From Astragalus membranaceus (Eukaryota > Streptophyta > Magnoliopsida > Fabales > Fabaceae), in contig CM076854.1 in the NCBI GenBank assembly GCA_039519185.1, forward strand, positions 69,379,448-69,443,447: 64,000 bases of DNA. The letters run 5' to 3'. The first letter of the stretch is position 1. Every line of letters begins with the position of its first letter. The translations under genes were made by a program, and so were the position numbers. Shown one piece after another: positions 10,591 through 23,160 of this stretch. The notes beneath the pieces were generated by a model, which had not been told where the DNA came from, made no database searches, and saw only the letters and a list, made by a program, of their open reading frames with translations.

Positions 10591-13209
10591 AGAGGTTTTG
10601 AATCAGTGCAAGTATCTTCTGATGCGTGGGTGAGAATTGAGTGAACATATAGATCCTTGTTTCCAGCCACCCTACCAATTCAAGCTTGCCAATTATCATT
10701 TTGTAGATGGAAGGAACGCATCAGTCCTAGAAGAAATTAAAAAACAATTATCATTTGTATTGTGCTGAACGTGAGTCTTTTTAATCCTAGATGTAAGTAT
10801 CGTCATAAATATATACATGAGAGTTCAATAGATACACACAAAAAATTAACATAAACCAAACTCAAACTCTCTGCCTCTATGGTCAATTGTTGATCCTGTG
10901 CCACGAATGTGGCAGCAGCTGCAATAACAACCGGTTTATGATCCATTAATTCACTTCTACACATGTATTTGGATAATGCATGTATGAATAGAATGAACAA
11001 AAAAGAACAATGAACAATGTCAACATCCTGAATAATAGGGAAAATATAAATTCCATAATATGTATTGATAGAGTTTTTGAAAGAAACCTAAAAACAGAAC
11101 GCACAGTTCAAGAGCACCTCCTAAAAGATTTCAGGTGGATGCATGTGAATCATTTTTTATCTCTAACAATCCTTTATCCACAACATGGGAGTGAAATAGA
11201 TGCAGAGAACTAAATAAAAAAGGCGACTATAATTGATCACTCTTTTCCTTTCATTTCAACGTCATATAAGAACAAAAAATCACGTTTTCCCTTTGTTTCA
11301 GCATCATACCTCTTCAGTTCTGACTTCCCTCAAATGAGAAAGATAAGTTCACTCTCTTGTACCACTTTCCAAAGCAAATTTTGCAGAATTCTATCCACCA
11401 TATTTGCATGTCAATAAGTTTAAAAATTTGTCAAAGAAAAAAGGAAATAGTATTTTACATGTAAGAAACAGGGAATTGAATAACGTAGATGCAGGTAACA
11501 AAATACCTCGATTGGAATCCAAACCAACTATCCACCTCTCACGCTGCTAGGAACCGGGTCTCGCTCCCAGAAACCGGGTCACTTTCCCAAATACGCTTTC
11601 TTGCTGTTGTCGTCGTTTGCTCCGCCACCGCCGCGGTAAAGCTCAACCGCGATCCCTGTTGTCGTTGTCACCGATCTCTGCTGTTGTCGTTGTCAAGCTA
11701 TCAGGGAACAGAGACATGAAAGATCGAGGGAGATCTACAAAACTAAATGATAAAAATTAAACAGAGGGGGTTGATCTGTGGGAGGCTAATCTCACATAAC
11801 AATGAGGAAACATATACACGAGTAAGATTCAATGCAGATCTCTCAATTAAAGGGCGACATGTGAGCTGCATGTTGTCGTCTTGTAGAGATCGCCGACAAA
11901 GAAGGAGAGGAGATATGGTTGTGTGTCGCGGCGGTAGAGACAATAGGGTGAACAGTATCAGGCGGAGGGTGATAGTTTCAAGAGTTGGACGAAAACCAGG
12001 CCTCATCCGCTTCTCCTTCCGCCTTCTCCGCCGGACCTCCCCCCACCATCATCGAGACTCCCTCTCTCAACCTACTCCTTCGATCTTTCCCCCATCTCTC
12101 CCTCTCTGCGACCAAACCCACACTATACCCACAATCGTCACACCCATTTGCTTCTCGCCCTCTCATCTTGTTTTCAATCTCAGCTCATTCTCTCTTGTTT
12201 TCACTCTCAGCTCCCGCGGCTCCCTCTTTGTGTCTCTTGCAAAATCTCGCAACGTGTTTGACATGCAGTGTTGGGCAGAAGAAAGAAAGTACGTGGGGAG
12301 ATAGATGAAAGAGAAACTGAGGATTGGAGACACTGGCCTCGCTTTATATGTTTGATATCTTGCTGACCTGACACAATTATTTACCAATGTACCATTTACA
12401 TGTTCTTGATTAATCCTTAACTGTTTATTGATGCTCACTAGATTAATAAAAATAGTCATAATAAAGTATTTATTTTATTTGATTGATATTCTTTTTGGTG
12501 GATATTTTGTTTTATTATTTGATTCTATGAATGTTGAGATGTAGACTATGTTTTGCAAATCGCACCTTACGTGTTCCCATCATGCACCGCATATCTCATG
12601 TACCCTAGTTCCTGGTCGTTGATTTTTCGGACAAACCCAAAAAAACGTGAAAGAAGAAAGAGACACACAAAGCAGATTTTTGACCATTTATACCACATTC
12701 TACATTCAATTATCTCTTATTTTCATTCTATTTATTTGACCAGACTACTCACTGCAACAGCCTATTTTGATACTTAAGTCCATTAAATGTATTAATATTA
12801 TGCCTCCTTTTCTATATCCCTAAGAGAAAATGAATGTTATTGTGGAACATGATGTGCATGCATGTTACATTTGGTCAAATTTCAGCTTTTCTACACCGGT
12901 TATTGGAGGTTCTAATTGCAACTTTTTATTCACCTACCTTAGAGCATTTTTGTTTCTTGACGCGCTTGGGAAAATGGTGTTATAATCAAATTTATTATAA
13001 TCAATGTCATAATTCACTGCTCTGAACTTTTTCTTTACAAGAGAACTTGGTGATCAATTGGGAGCACAAATGCTTAGAATCATAGAAAATTGGGAGCACA
13101 AATGCTTATACTTTATCCAAAAAGTGATGTACCTATAAAACTATATAAAAATTATATATGTATATAGCAAGAACTACGTATAATATAGATTCATCCACTA
13201 AAGAATCTT

Positions 13210-13238
13210 ACCCATGCAAGCACGAGTTGGAATACTAG
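13210..13238 (+). mobile_element. Decayed Helitron 3' terminus
   Basis: The sequence acccatgcaagcacgagt is a mismatched version of the ACCCGTGC...GCACGGGT hairpin seen at the other Helitron ends of this window. It is followed by CTAG at 13235-13238 and then T. No matching 5' end was identified. Confidence 0.45.
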
Positions 13239-13612
13239 TTTCATACATTCTTAAACAAAAGAAATCATATTTAAGATAGGTAACTTGCGTAGCTTTCACA
13301 TTATTAATTTACATTTTGCTTTATTTATATATTTCCACTATCCTTTTCAAAATACTTTTCCATTTTGCAGGTTGACACAATTTCTGTAGAAGTTAGAAAG
13401 CTAACCGGACAATAAACATTAACTTGAGGAGTATGTAATTTATTTCCCTTGTGTTTGTGATAGCTATGGAGTATGGGCATTTTTTAAATTAGAGGTGGCT
13501 AGCTCACGTTATTTGAGTCAAATACTAAATGTTTGATTACAACTTGACAGCATGAATTAGTTTTTGTTGTAATTACATACATTTTTGGTGAAATAAAACT
13601 TTTTTTTTGGTA
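13239..13612. other. Flank of the hAT insertion, no gene seen
   Basis: AT-rich sequence between a Helitron end and the hAT target site. No coding or structural signal is visible. Confidence 0.4.
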
Positions 13613-13829
13613 AATGTCGTTAGGGCTGTTCAAATGAACTGCCGAACTAAACTAAACTACCGAACTGAACTGTTACAAACTGAGCTTTTAGTAACAGTTC
13701 TGAACTGAACTGTGTTTGTTAAAAACAGTTCGCTAACTGAACTATTAAAATCAGTTCAGTTACGAACTGACCGAACTGTTAGTGTCATTTTTACACTTCA
13801 CAGTTAACAGTTCCCTTTTACTCTCAGTC

Positions 13830-14240
13830 TCACACTCTTAGTCTCTCACTCTCACTCACGAACACGATCTACGTCTCCGACCTCAGTTCTCACTCACGAA
13901 GACGATCTGCGACTCAGTCTCTCACTCACGATCTGCGTCTCACGGTTTCAGTTCTCACGAAGTCACGATCTGCGACTCAGTCTCACACTCACGATCTGCG
14001 TCTCACGGTCTCAGTTCTCACTCACGAAGTCACGTTCTTCGTCTCACTCTAGGTCACCATCTTCGCGAGTTCAGTTCAGCTCAGTCCATCTTCTTCGAAC
14101 CCTAAATCCCTAATCAGCAAGCATCTTCTGGGTAAGCATCTGCGTCTCACGGTCTCAGTTCATCTTCATCTTCTGGGTAAACATCTTCTGGGTAAGCATC
14201 TTCTGGGTAAGCATCTGCGTCTCAGTTCATCTTCATATGT
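13830..14240. repeat. Short tandem repeats in the hAT leader
   Basis: Variants of CTCACTCACGATCTGCGTCT and CACGGTCTCAGTTCT repeat between 13830 and 14060, followed by three to four copies of CATCTTCTGGGTAAG (about 14120-14215). They lie between the terminal motifs and the transposase start and may be promoter or leader sequence. Confidence 0.7.
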
Positions 14241-14594
14241 AAAACGTTGTTCAACCCTCGATGTTTTTTTCAGAACTCTAATTGCAAGTGCATTCTGATT
14301 TTGAGATTCTGATGTTGCCTTGTTGGTTTTTTTTCTTCATATTTACAATTCTGGTTTGACATTATGATTTTGAGATTCTGATGTTGCCTTGTTGCTTTCA
14401 TAATTGATATGTTGAAGTTTCTCTTGTATTTAACATTCTGATTTTGAGATTCTGATGTTTGACTATCATTCTGATTCTGATTCATGTTTGAGATTCTGAG
14501 ATTCTGATGTTTGAGAGTCATATTTACAATTCTTGATGCTATATTGGTAGAAAGGCATAAGTGCTATGTTTGACTATCATTGTAGGAAAATTCG

Positions 14595-16715
14595 ATGTCG
14601 TTGCACGATCAAATCCTGGACTTTACACTACCGGAAAATGTTGAAGAGCCGGAGGTAGATACCACACCAGTTGCCTCGGAAGCTACATTACCGCCTCTTC
14701 CGAAACCTTCTAAGCGTAAGCCTCGATCTAATATGTGGGACCACTTTGATAAACAACCCGGTGATGAAATGTATGCTAAATGTCACTATTGCGGAGACTT
14801 AATAAAGTATAAGAGTGGAACAAGTTCAATGAGGAACCATTTGGCTAGATGCAAGGAGTCCCCTATAAATACATCAAACAAAAGGCAAAGGCAAGCAATG
14901 TCAAATGCTACCGAAGGACAAGTAGAATCTTCACCAAGCTACTCAAAATTTGACCAAGCGGCATGCCGACTTCAGCTTGCGAAGACAATTGTGAGTGTGG
15001 AGCTCCCACTTCATTTTGTGGAGAATGAAGAATTTCAGAAGTTTTTGAACCTTATGCAACCCCGTTTTGACATCCCATCACGATCTACAGTGAGACGTGA
15101 TATCTGGAATCTTTACATGGAAGAGAAGGAGAAGTTGAAAGCAATTCTCTCAAAACATTGTGGAAGAGTTTGTCTTACCACTGACACATGGACCTCGGCT
15201 CAAAATCTCACTTACATGAGTTTGACTGCACATTATGTTGATTGTGAATGGAAGCTTAAAAAAAAATTATAAACTTCTGTCAAATTACGGGGCATTCAGG
15301 AGAGGCCATTGCGAGATATATTGAGGAGTTTCTAAATGGGTGGGAGTTAAAACGAGTTTTAACCATAACCGTTGATAATGCTTCAGCAAATGACGCTGGG
15401 TTGAAATACTTGAAGAGCAGGATGGAGTCTTGGGACAACCTTGTCCTAAATGGAGATTATATCCATATGCGATGTTGTGCGCACATCTTGAACTTGGTTG
15501 TCAAGGAGGGACTAAAAGAGATTGATATTTCCATTATGAGAATTCGGGCTACTATTAAATATGTCACGGTTACTCCTGTAAGAGAAAGAAAATTCATGGA
15601 ATGTGCGGAGCAAGAGAGGATTACTGAAAAAACTGCTCTTATTCTTGATGTTGATACAAGGTGGAATTCTACATTCTAGATGCTACGGTCGGCCCTAAAA
15701 TATCAAAATGCCTTTTCCTTGTTGCATTTGAGAGACAAGTCATTTAAGCATGATATGGAAAAGAAAAACAAGGGTCTACTTGTAAAAGAAGATTGGGATC
15801 ATGCTAGGGCTGTGGTGCCTTTTTTGGAAATGTTTATGGTTTCCACTAAAAGTATGTCCGGAACCTCTTATGTCACCAGCAATCTCTACATGAAAGAGGT
15901 TTTTGGTATTGGGACAAAGATCCGGAAATATTTAGAGAGTAGCAACGAGAGCATAAAGAAAATGGCAAAGAGTATGAAAACCAAATTTGACAAATATTGG
16001 GGAGATCCCCAATCAATGAATATTTTTCTATGGATCGCTCTTGTACTTGATCCTAGGATGAAGTATTCGTTTGTGGAGTATCATATTGGTATTCTATGTG
16101 TTGATGCTACGAAGGCCACCGAATTGAAGCTAAAAGTGATGACTTCCCTAAAAGCAATGTATGCTCAATATCAAGGTATAGAGCTTAGTAGCCAACCAGA
16201 ATCACACCCCGATGATGATGATGAAGATGATCTGATGTACCTCTATCTAAAAACAACTGGGCGTAGTAGAACTGATCCACAATCAGAAATTGACAAGTAT
16301 TTAAAGGAAGAAGCTGAAGCTTACAATAAAAATGTAAGTTTTGATATATTGGGTTGGTGGAAAGTCAATTCTGTAAGGTTCCCCATTCTTGCAAGCATAG
16401 CTCGAGAGGTGTTGGCAATTCCCGTCTCAACAGTGGCATCCGAATGTGCATTCAGCACGGGAGGAAGAGTGCTCGGCGACCATCGTTGTTGCTTAAAGCA
16501 CACAATGTTAGAAGGACTTGTTTGCTTGCAAGATTGGTTGAAAGGGCAACCACACTATCTATTTAATGATGAGGACCCTGAGGAGATCCTTAGATTTGAT
16601 CAAGGTAAATTTATAACATTTTATTTATTTGGTCCATATTTTCGTTTGTAGATGAAATAATTTTGGTTCTGCAGAAATATCCTCCCAAGATTGCGGTGTT
16701 AATTTGGATGACTGA
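14595..16715 (+). pseudogene. hAT transposase, lightly damaged
   Basis: The protein would cut and paste hAT elements in the nucleus. It starts at ATG 14595. A BED zinc finger is visible at residues about 47-86 (C63, C66, H82, C86). The middle region has LTTDTWTS and AHILNLVVK motifs typical of the hAT RNase-H-like core, and the C-terminus has the hAT dimerisation domain (WWK, ILASIAREVLAIPVSTVASE). There are two lesions: a frame change in the A9 run at 15258-15266 and an in-frame TAG at 15677-15679. A 70-bp intron with GT at 16605 and AG at 16674 gives a short last exon ending at TGA 16713-16715. Because only two changes break it, the copy became inactive recently. Confidence 0.9.
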
Positions 16716-17239
16716 GGACTTTATTAGTCCTGCAGCCTGTTGCATGCAACTTTGATCACTTAATTAGAGAAACAAACGGCTTTGTCAAACACTTTGGCAT
16801 GAGATTAAGATCAGAATGGTATGTGGGTTTTAGAGGTTTTAGATTTTATCATTTTGTTTTCACTTAAAAATGCATCATTTTTTTCACCCTTTCAATTTTA
16901 ATGCAGGACTTTTATTGGGGTCGAATGCTTGATCTTTGGTCTCCATTTTTAGATTTTGTTTCTTTTCCCTTCTTCTTGCTTCCAGATATCTGGATACCCT
17001 CTTGCTTTGCTGAAGTAATATGATATGGATTATATGACATTAAGGCTTGGTTTCATCATGGTAAGATTTTAGTTTGCTGTATTTACTGTCAAATAAGTAC
17101 CAAACTTGCCATTCTCTATGATTGAACCATATTTTAGTTTGCTGTATTTTCCCTGTCAAATAAGCCTTCAAAGCTAGGTTATTTTTAATGGTTGCAGTTG
17201 GTTCTTTGGATCTTTGTGGTCATATTTTTGTTGCTGAAT

Positions 17240-17860
17240 ATCAATGGTTGATAAACTGCAGAAACAATTCAGCCAATAAACTGCAGAAACAGTTCAGCCA
17301 ATATTTTTGTTGCTGAATATCAATGGTTGCTGAATATCAATGAACGGCTTAGAGCATAAACTGAAATTGAAAAAAGAAATTACAAAATACAACAATCCTA
17401 TTCTGTTACTTGGGCATTTTTCAGAATGTAACTCTTCAATCCTTTCTTAACAGTGTTTGCTTTCATGTCTAATATCAGGTTTGGGAATTTTCCAAAGACT
17501 TCTTTATCAACTGATGCAATCTTGAAGAGTGACTTCTTTATCAACTGATGCAATCTTGAAGCTTCACACGACAGCTCACAGGCCAACCATCTATTATAAG
17601 AGTATATTAGTATGTATTATAAGAGTATGTTATAAGAGTATGTTATAACTGATGCAATCTTGAAGCTTCTTTATCAACTTAATCCAGAAGAAAATTCAGC
17701 ATGTATTATAAGAGTATGTTATATTAATATATTTCATGCAAATCCAGATTGTATATTAGTATTTAAAGTTATAATCATAAAGGTCTTGAATACTATATAT
17801 AAGGTCTTGAATACTATTAATATCATGCAAAAGACTATTATTATTTAAAAAAACAGTTTG
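17240..17860. repeat. Small direct duplications in the hAT 3' non-coding part
   Basis: Copies of TTGCTGAATATCAATGGTTG, of TTCTTTATCAACTGATGCAA and of TATTATAAGAGTATGTTATA are repeated within 600 bp. No open frame of interest is present. They look like slippage or filler duplications. Confidence 0.6.
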
Positions 17861-18178
17861 GGTAGTTTGGGTTAACAGTTCGGGCAGTTCGGGCTTAACA
17901 GTTCGGGCAGTGTGGGCTTAACAGTTCAAAAAAAAAGTTCAGAATTTAAACAGTTCAGTTTGAACTCGAACTTCCGAACTGAACTATTACGACAGTTCAG
18001 TTCAGTTCGGAGAAATGTTAACACAGTTCAGTTCAGTTCAGTTCGGTGCAGTTATGCTTGTGAACTGAACTATGAACAGCCCTAAATGTCGTCGCTACGT
18101 ATGAATACAAATGATGTGAGTTCTGCCTAATAAGAATTCTTGACTGAGACACCCTACTTTTAATTTTTATTACAAATT

Positions 18179-18536
18179 TTTTTTTGACCGAGAACAAATT
18201 AATTCATTTCATTCAAAAAACTTGTCATAGTTCAACTAGGAATATAATTAAAAGTCATGGATCTATCATAAGATCTAGCAGCCTTTGCTAGAGAGTGGGC
18301 TACTTGATTGGTTTGTCTCCGGATAAAGATGATAAGCTTGTTGAAGTGTCTAGTACCTCCTTAGATCTCTCTATTACCCCTCCAAAATCTGAATTATTTC
18401 TGTTGACATTTTGGATGGCGTATACAACCAATTTGCAATCAATCTTGACGTCGACGTTGCTGTAGCCTTCATCTCACAGTCAATAGAGGCCTTGTAGCAG
18501 GCTGGACGCTTCGGCCTCTGCCGATGAGGGGTGTTG
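18179..18536 (-). pseudogene. 3' end of an L1-type LINE (RNase H remnant and poly-A)
   Basis: A T-run at 18179-18187 is the poly-A tail of a minus-strand element. Inward, the minus strand encodes a broken RNase H segment with AEAEAS near 18520 and KIDCKLVVYAIQN, which corresponds to the acidic-residue strand of plant LINE RNase H domains. The rest of the LINE is missing to the right, where copia-type sequence begins, so this is a 5'-truncated or interrupted copy. Confidence 0.65.
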
Positions 18537-18797
18537 TGTTTTATTGGAAAAACAAAGAATATTTCAAAAGTGGGAAGTCCCACATTGTTTGGCTTAGGAC
18601 ACACCAAAGTCTTTAAATATTAAAGCTTAATGAGAGCTTGTAAACAAGCAAGTAGAAGGGACTCCCTCACGCGCACAAGCACGGACCAACGTGGCTTGGT
18701 TCAGTGCAAATTCTTCAGGGCAGTCGCGAGACGCCTCCAGCAGATTTAGACAGCATCTCTCTAAGCAAATTCGACAACAATCTGAAGAATTTATTCC
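18537..18797 (+). repeat. Leader or LTR remnant of the copia element
   Basis: The stretch begins near TGTTGTGTTTTATTGG and contains GGGAAGTCCCACATTG, a motif common in plant copia LTRs. It leads directly to the gag start at 18798. No second LTR or clear primer site is present in the window, so the exact LTR limits are unknown. Confidence 0.4.
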
Positions 18798-20880
18798 ATG
18801 GCTGACGCAATAAACAACGATGATAACAGTGCTCCCATCAACGGCAATAGCAATGTTATCGTTCCTGCTGCGGTCCCAGTAACTTACGCGAAGCCTTTCC
18901 TTGACATCTCCAAAATTGAGGTCTTCGCAGGCCAAAATTTTCGTAGGTGGCAGAAGCGAGTGAGTTCTCTTCTTGACATGCACGGAGTTGCTGTGGCACT
19001 TACTGAAACCAAGCCGCTGGAGTCTGCTACTCCCAAACAGGTCGAAGTTTGGATCCATGCCAATAAGGTGTGCCGTCACACAATTCTCAGCACTCTCTCT
19101 AATGAATTGTTTGACATCTAGTGCACCTACAAGAGGCAAATCAGATTTGGGAGTCAATGATTCTCAAATACACGGCTGAAGATGCTAGCAAGCAAAAATT
19201 TGTCATCAGCAACTACTACAATTGGGTCATGAATGAAACTGGCGAAATCAAATCTCAAATCAATCAGTATCACAAGTTACTAGAGGAAATGAAGGCTGAA
19301 AACATTGTTCTCCCAGACGAGTTCATTGCAGGTGTCTTGATTGAAAAGCTGCCTGAATCATGGAAGGACTACAAGCAACAACTGAAGCACAAACACAAGC
19401 AACTGTCACTGAACGAGATGCTGACTCACATCATTATTGAAGATACCAACCGAAAGGAGAGTAACAAAGCAAAGTCGAAATCTATGGCTGCCCGTGCAAA
19501 CATGGTGATGAACAACTCTTCAAGGTACGACAAAGGCAAACCTGACTCCTCAAACAAAAGGTATGATTTCAAGAAATTTGCTAATCAAAAGAATCACAAA
19601 AAGAACAATGATCATTATCCTGGTATTCATAACTCTGAATACAAGAAAAGAGGTTTTTGCTTTATTTGTGGAAAGCCAAGACACTTTGCACCTAAATGCA
19701 GGCATAGGGCGTGAAACGAAAATCCTCCTAAGGCAAACGCCAACTTGGCTGATGCTGGTGGAGATGATAATGAGGATGACGATGTCATTGCTGCTGTCGT
19801 TTCTCTGATCAATATGGCAACTGATGTGAACAAGTGGGTGGTAGATTCTGGAGCCACTAAGCATATCTGTTCTAACAGAGAGGTTTTTACCTCCTACACT
19901 GCTGTAGGGGAAGGAGAAGAACACATCTATCTGGGTGACTCACATCCTGCCCCAGTTGTGGGGAAAGGGAAAGTTCTTCTCAAGCTCACATCAGGAAAGA
20001 CCTTGGCTCTCACAAATGTGCTTCATGTGCCTAATATAAGGGCAAACCTGATTTCTGTTGGTGTTCTGCTGAAGCATGGTATCAAAGTGACCTTTGAATC
20101 TAATAAGATTGTTCTTACCAAGAACAACATTTTTGTTGGAAAGGGATATTATGATCATGGACTTTTTGTACTCAACACCGTTGATTTCAATAACAAGGTT
20201 TCGACTTCTACTTACTTGATTGACTCTTATAATATGTGGCATGCTAGACTAGGACATATTAATTTTCCGTATGTTATTAAATTGCAACGTCTTGGCATAA
20301 TTTCGATTAGCGATAAACAACATAGTAAATGTGATGTGTGTGTTGAATCCAAATTAACAAAGAAATCATGTCCCCGGGTACAACGCAAAACTGAGTTGCT
20401 TAGTTTAATTCATTCGGACCTAGGGGATTTAAAACAAACTCCAACTAGGGGCGGAAAAAATTACTATGTGACGTTTATAGATGACTTTTTGAGATACACT
20501 AAGGTATTTTTATTAAGACAAAAAGATGAAGCATTTGAAGCTTTTCTTTCATATAAAGCCAAAGTAGAAAACCAATTAGATAGGAAGATTAAACGAGTTA
20601 GATCCGATCGTGGAGGAGAGTACATATCATTTAATGAATTTTGTGAAAAGGAAGGTATAATACATGAGAGAACTCCCCCTTATTCACCCGAATCTAATGG
20701 CATAGCCGAAAGGAAAAACAGGACACTGAAAGAGATGATGAATGCTATGTTAATTAGTTCCAGTGCGCCAAATAACTTGTGGGGTGAGGCTATCTTAACT
20801 GCATGTTTTATACAAAATAGAACTTCTCATAGGAAAACCGGAAAGACCCCCTATGAACTATGGGGTAAAATTAATAAAAA
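18798..20880 (+). pseudogene. Ty1/copia gag-pol, truncated before reverse transcriptase
   Basis: The polyprotein starts at ATG 18798. Visible parts in order are: a copia gag (UBN2-like, RRWQKRVSSLLD), a CCHC zinc knuckle CFICGKPRHFAPKC (about 19658-19699), the aspartic protease motif WVVDSGATKHIC (near 19844), the pre-integrase zinc region (MWHARLGH, CDVCVESK), and the integrase core with HSDLGD, RSDRGGEY and ESNGIAERKNR. Lesions are a TAG at 19119-19121, a one-base deletion about ten bases later, and a TGA at 19712-19714 that looks like a deaminated CGA. The frame stops after KTPYELWGK near 20880, where unrelated Ogre-like sequence begins. Reverse transcriptase, RNase H and the 3' LTR are absent. 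Confidence 0.9.
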
Positions 20881-20889
20881 GGCGTGTTG

Positions 20890-22601
20890 CACTAAAAACA
20901 GGGGGTGCGTTTAGCAGCCCAACCCGTTTTGTTTTTGGATCTGGGTCCTGTAAGTAGTGGGCTTCAGGGGGAGTGTATAACGAAACAGAGTGGGTGTAAA
21001 TAATAATCTGAAATTTTTAAAAACAGTAGGGTTGTAACATTGAAATCTGGGGAGTGCGATTATTAAGTTGGACTTAAAATAAAAAAACAAAACCTAGACT
21101 ATTTAAGGTAACCAACTAAAAAACTAAACCTAATTTCTCTTCTCCTCCATTCACAGCGCCGCTACCATAAGGGAAAGAGTAGAGAAAGAGGTTTTGAAAC
21201 TTACGGCCAGGAGCGAAAATGTAAGGTTTCAGAGAGAGAGAGAGAAGGAAGGAGAACAACGAAGGAGAAGGGAAAGAGGAGAGAAGGGTGATGCAAAGTG
21301 GGGTAGGCGATGATGGTGGTGGTTTCGTGGTGGTGTGCGGTGGCTTGTGGTTTGCGAGGTGAGAGAGAGGGTGGTGTTTGGTGATGTTTGTGTTAGGAAC
21401 GGTGGTGGATGCTTCGTGATGGTTTTTTTGAGTGATTACGATGGTGGTTGACGGTGGTTGTTGTTTAAGTGGTGATGGTTTTGACGATGGTTAACGGTGA
21501 GATGTGGTGGATGGTTTGACGACGGTTTGAGACGGTGAGGAGGAAGAGAGGAGAGAGAGCGTGATGCACAGTGAGGGAAACAGAGAGGATCTCGCGGAGG
21601 AGAGGGATGGTGTTACTGGCGGTGGTGTGGGTTGGTTTCACGACGCCGGTCGTTCCTTGGCCGGCGATGACGGTTGTGACGACGGTGTTGACTGGCCGTC
21701 CCACTCGAAGCATTTTGATGGGGTGCAACTGCGAATGGGCAGAGCACGGACGAGTTCACGGTGACGTGAAGGGGATAACGGCGGAGATGACCACCGTACG
21801 GTGGTCATTTGCTTCTGGTTCGGTTTCTAAGGCTGGTTAGAGGGGGAGGACGACGGCGGCGACGACCACCACCGTACAGTGGCCGGAGCTTCAGGTCTGT
21901 TACTGTTCCATTTTTTTTATTCCTTTTTTCTGATTTTTTTATTTTTTATTTACAAGTCTGATAATTTTTCTTAGAAAAAACTAATCTATTTACAGTCCTA
22001 ATTTAAACACTAAGTCTATTACACTAATCTGTTTGTGATTTTTCTAATCAACTAATCTGTTCATGGTTTTTTTTAAAAGAACTTAATCTACTTACAACAC
22101 TAATATTCACATTTTTAAAACTTTAAACTATTCTAGTTAACAAAATATAGATATATACAGGAGTAGAAGCTAACCAACCTGTTCTCCAGCTTCTGATGTT
22201 CTTCCTATTACTGCTCTGCTACCTTTAAATTTCTGTTGCTGCTTCTCGAACCACTACTGCTTCTGTTTCTGAACTTCTTCGTATTTTTGTGACTAGGGTT
22301 TCAGCGTGAAATCTTAATCATTTTTTGTGTTTATTCTCTGAATTTTCGTGTATTTTTTGTCTGTAATTTTTGTGTGTGAATTTCCGTGTGAATCAAGCTT
22401 GTTTATATAGGCAGGGTTTTTCTGATCCTTCTCAATCTTTGTTTCCTATTTTGCAGGTTTTGGGCTTGGGTTGGAGAAGGTGGGTGCTTGGTGAGCAAGA
22501 AAAGGGCTAGGGTTCAGCTGCTGGGTTTTTTGCTTTGGACTGAAGAAGCAGCCGAAGCTCCAAATTTCAATTTTTGATTTTTGTGATTTTTTTATTTATT
22601 T
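20890..22601 (-). repeat. Ogre/Tat-like LTR fragment, distal part
   Basis: Read on the minus strand, this stretch has the same order of landmarks as the solo LTR at 32319-35436: a CTGCTGCTT-rich leader, a GC-rich GGTGG/CCACC block (21230-21880), AAACCTAATTT, and a TTTAGCAGC-type motif at the end (20907-20917). The similarity is clear but diverged. Open frames in the GC-rich block have no recognisable domain. The fragment continues after the TRIM insertion at 29857. Confidence 0.55.
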
Positions 22602-22843
22602 TGTTATGAATATTATTAATTAGTATTGGTGGATGTCCATTCTTCTCCCATCTTCTCATTACTCCCTTATAGTGACTTTTCATTAGTGACCACTCACTTG
22701 CCAAGTCCCACCCTATAAATAGGGTTCATCTTATGTATAGAGAAGTACATGTGAAGAGCATGATGGAAAGACTTTCTCATTCTCTTCTTCTCTCTTCTTC
22801 ATCTCATATTTGTTCTACTCTAGTTTTGATTATTTTCATAACA
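22602..22843 (+). repeat. TRIM 5' LTR
   Basis: It begins TGTTATGAATATTATT and ends TTTTCATAACA. A TATA-like CTATAAATAGGG lies in its middle (about 22713-22724). It carries a 10-bp insertion (a CCCATCTTCT-type duplication) absent from the 3' copy. Confidence 0.92.
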
Positions 22844-22861
22844 CGTTATCAGCACGAAGCT
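22844..22861 (+). other. Candidate TRIM primer-binding region
   Basis: CGTTATCAGCACGAAGC follows the LTR directly. It does not begin with TGG, so priming from an internal tRNA fragment is possible. The tRNA was not identified. Confidence 0.4.
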
Positions 22862-23160
22862 CTACCATATGATTGATGGCATAATCATCTCATTCTTCTT
22901 CTCTATTGAAGACGCGGCATAATCATCTTGAAGATCTATTGAAATAATAAGTTTTCTTCTTCTTCTTCTTCTCATTATTTTTTTTTTAAACAAAAAAGAA
23001 AGGAGCCTCGTTAAAACCTTCTGATGCAAAACCCTCCTTAGGGATAAAAACACCAAGAAGGAAAGAGTACTCCCCCCTATTTCATTAAAAAATAAAAAGC
23101 AAAATTACAAAAAGAAAGGGGGGACATAAACCAAAACCCCTGCAAACGAAATTACAAAAA

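Larger units (their letters stand above)
7474..12790. other. No recognised gene; possible minus-strand transcription unit
   Basis: No known protein domain is visible. Several minus-strand segments have plausible splice borders: one at 8649-8749 (acceptor TTAACAG, donor CAG/GTACAT), one ending near 11507 with donor CGAG/GTATTTTG, and one starting near 7851 after TGATTTCAG. The GC-rich 11550-12300 stretch could be a promoter or 5' UTR. None of the exon reading frames resembles a known protein, so this could be a long non-coding RNA, a decayed gene or coincidence. Confidence 0.25.
13621..18084 (+). mobile_element. hAT transposon, complete, with 8-bp target duplication
   Basis: The terminal inverted repeats are TAGGGCTGTTCA at the left and TGAACAGCCCTA-like at the right. 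They are flanked by a perfect 8-bp duplication, AATGTCGT, at 13613-13620 and 18085-18092. Both ends are packed with GAACTG/CAGTTC motifs (13640-13805 and 17870-18070), the usual place for hAT transposase binding. The 4464-bp element contains a single transposase gene (14595-16715), a CT-rich leader with short tandem repeats, and a non-coding 3' part with small duplications. The intact ends and duplication suggest a fairly recent insertion that could be moved by a related transposase. Confidence 0.93.

Noticed and set aside
10171..10699. Frames encoding Ile-Tyr and Ser-Leu repeats
   Set aside because: Direct translations of the TA and AG microsatellites.
11747..12308. Overlapping plus- and minus-strand open frames in a GC-rich stretch
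   Set aside because: Ser/Pro/Leu-rich low-complexity translations in several frames at once; more like promoter or leader sequence than coding.
21561..21840. Two plus-strand frames of 67-89 codons
   Set aside because: GGTGG-rich block of an Ogre-like LTR fragment with overlapping antisense frames; no domain.
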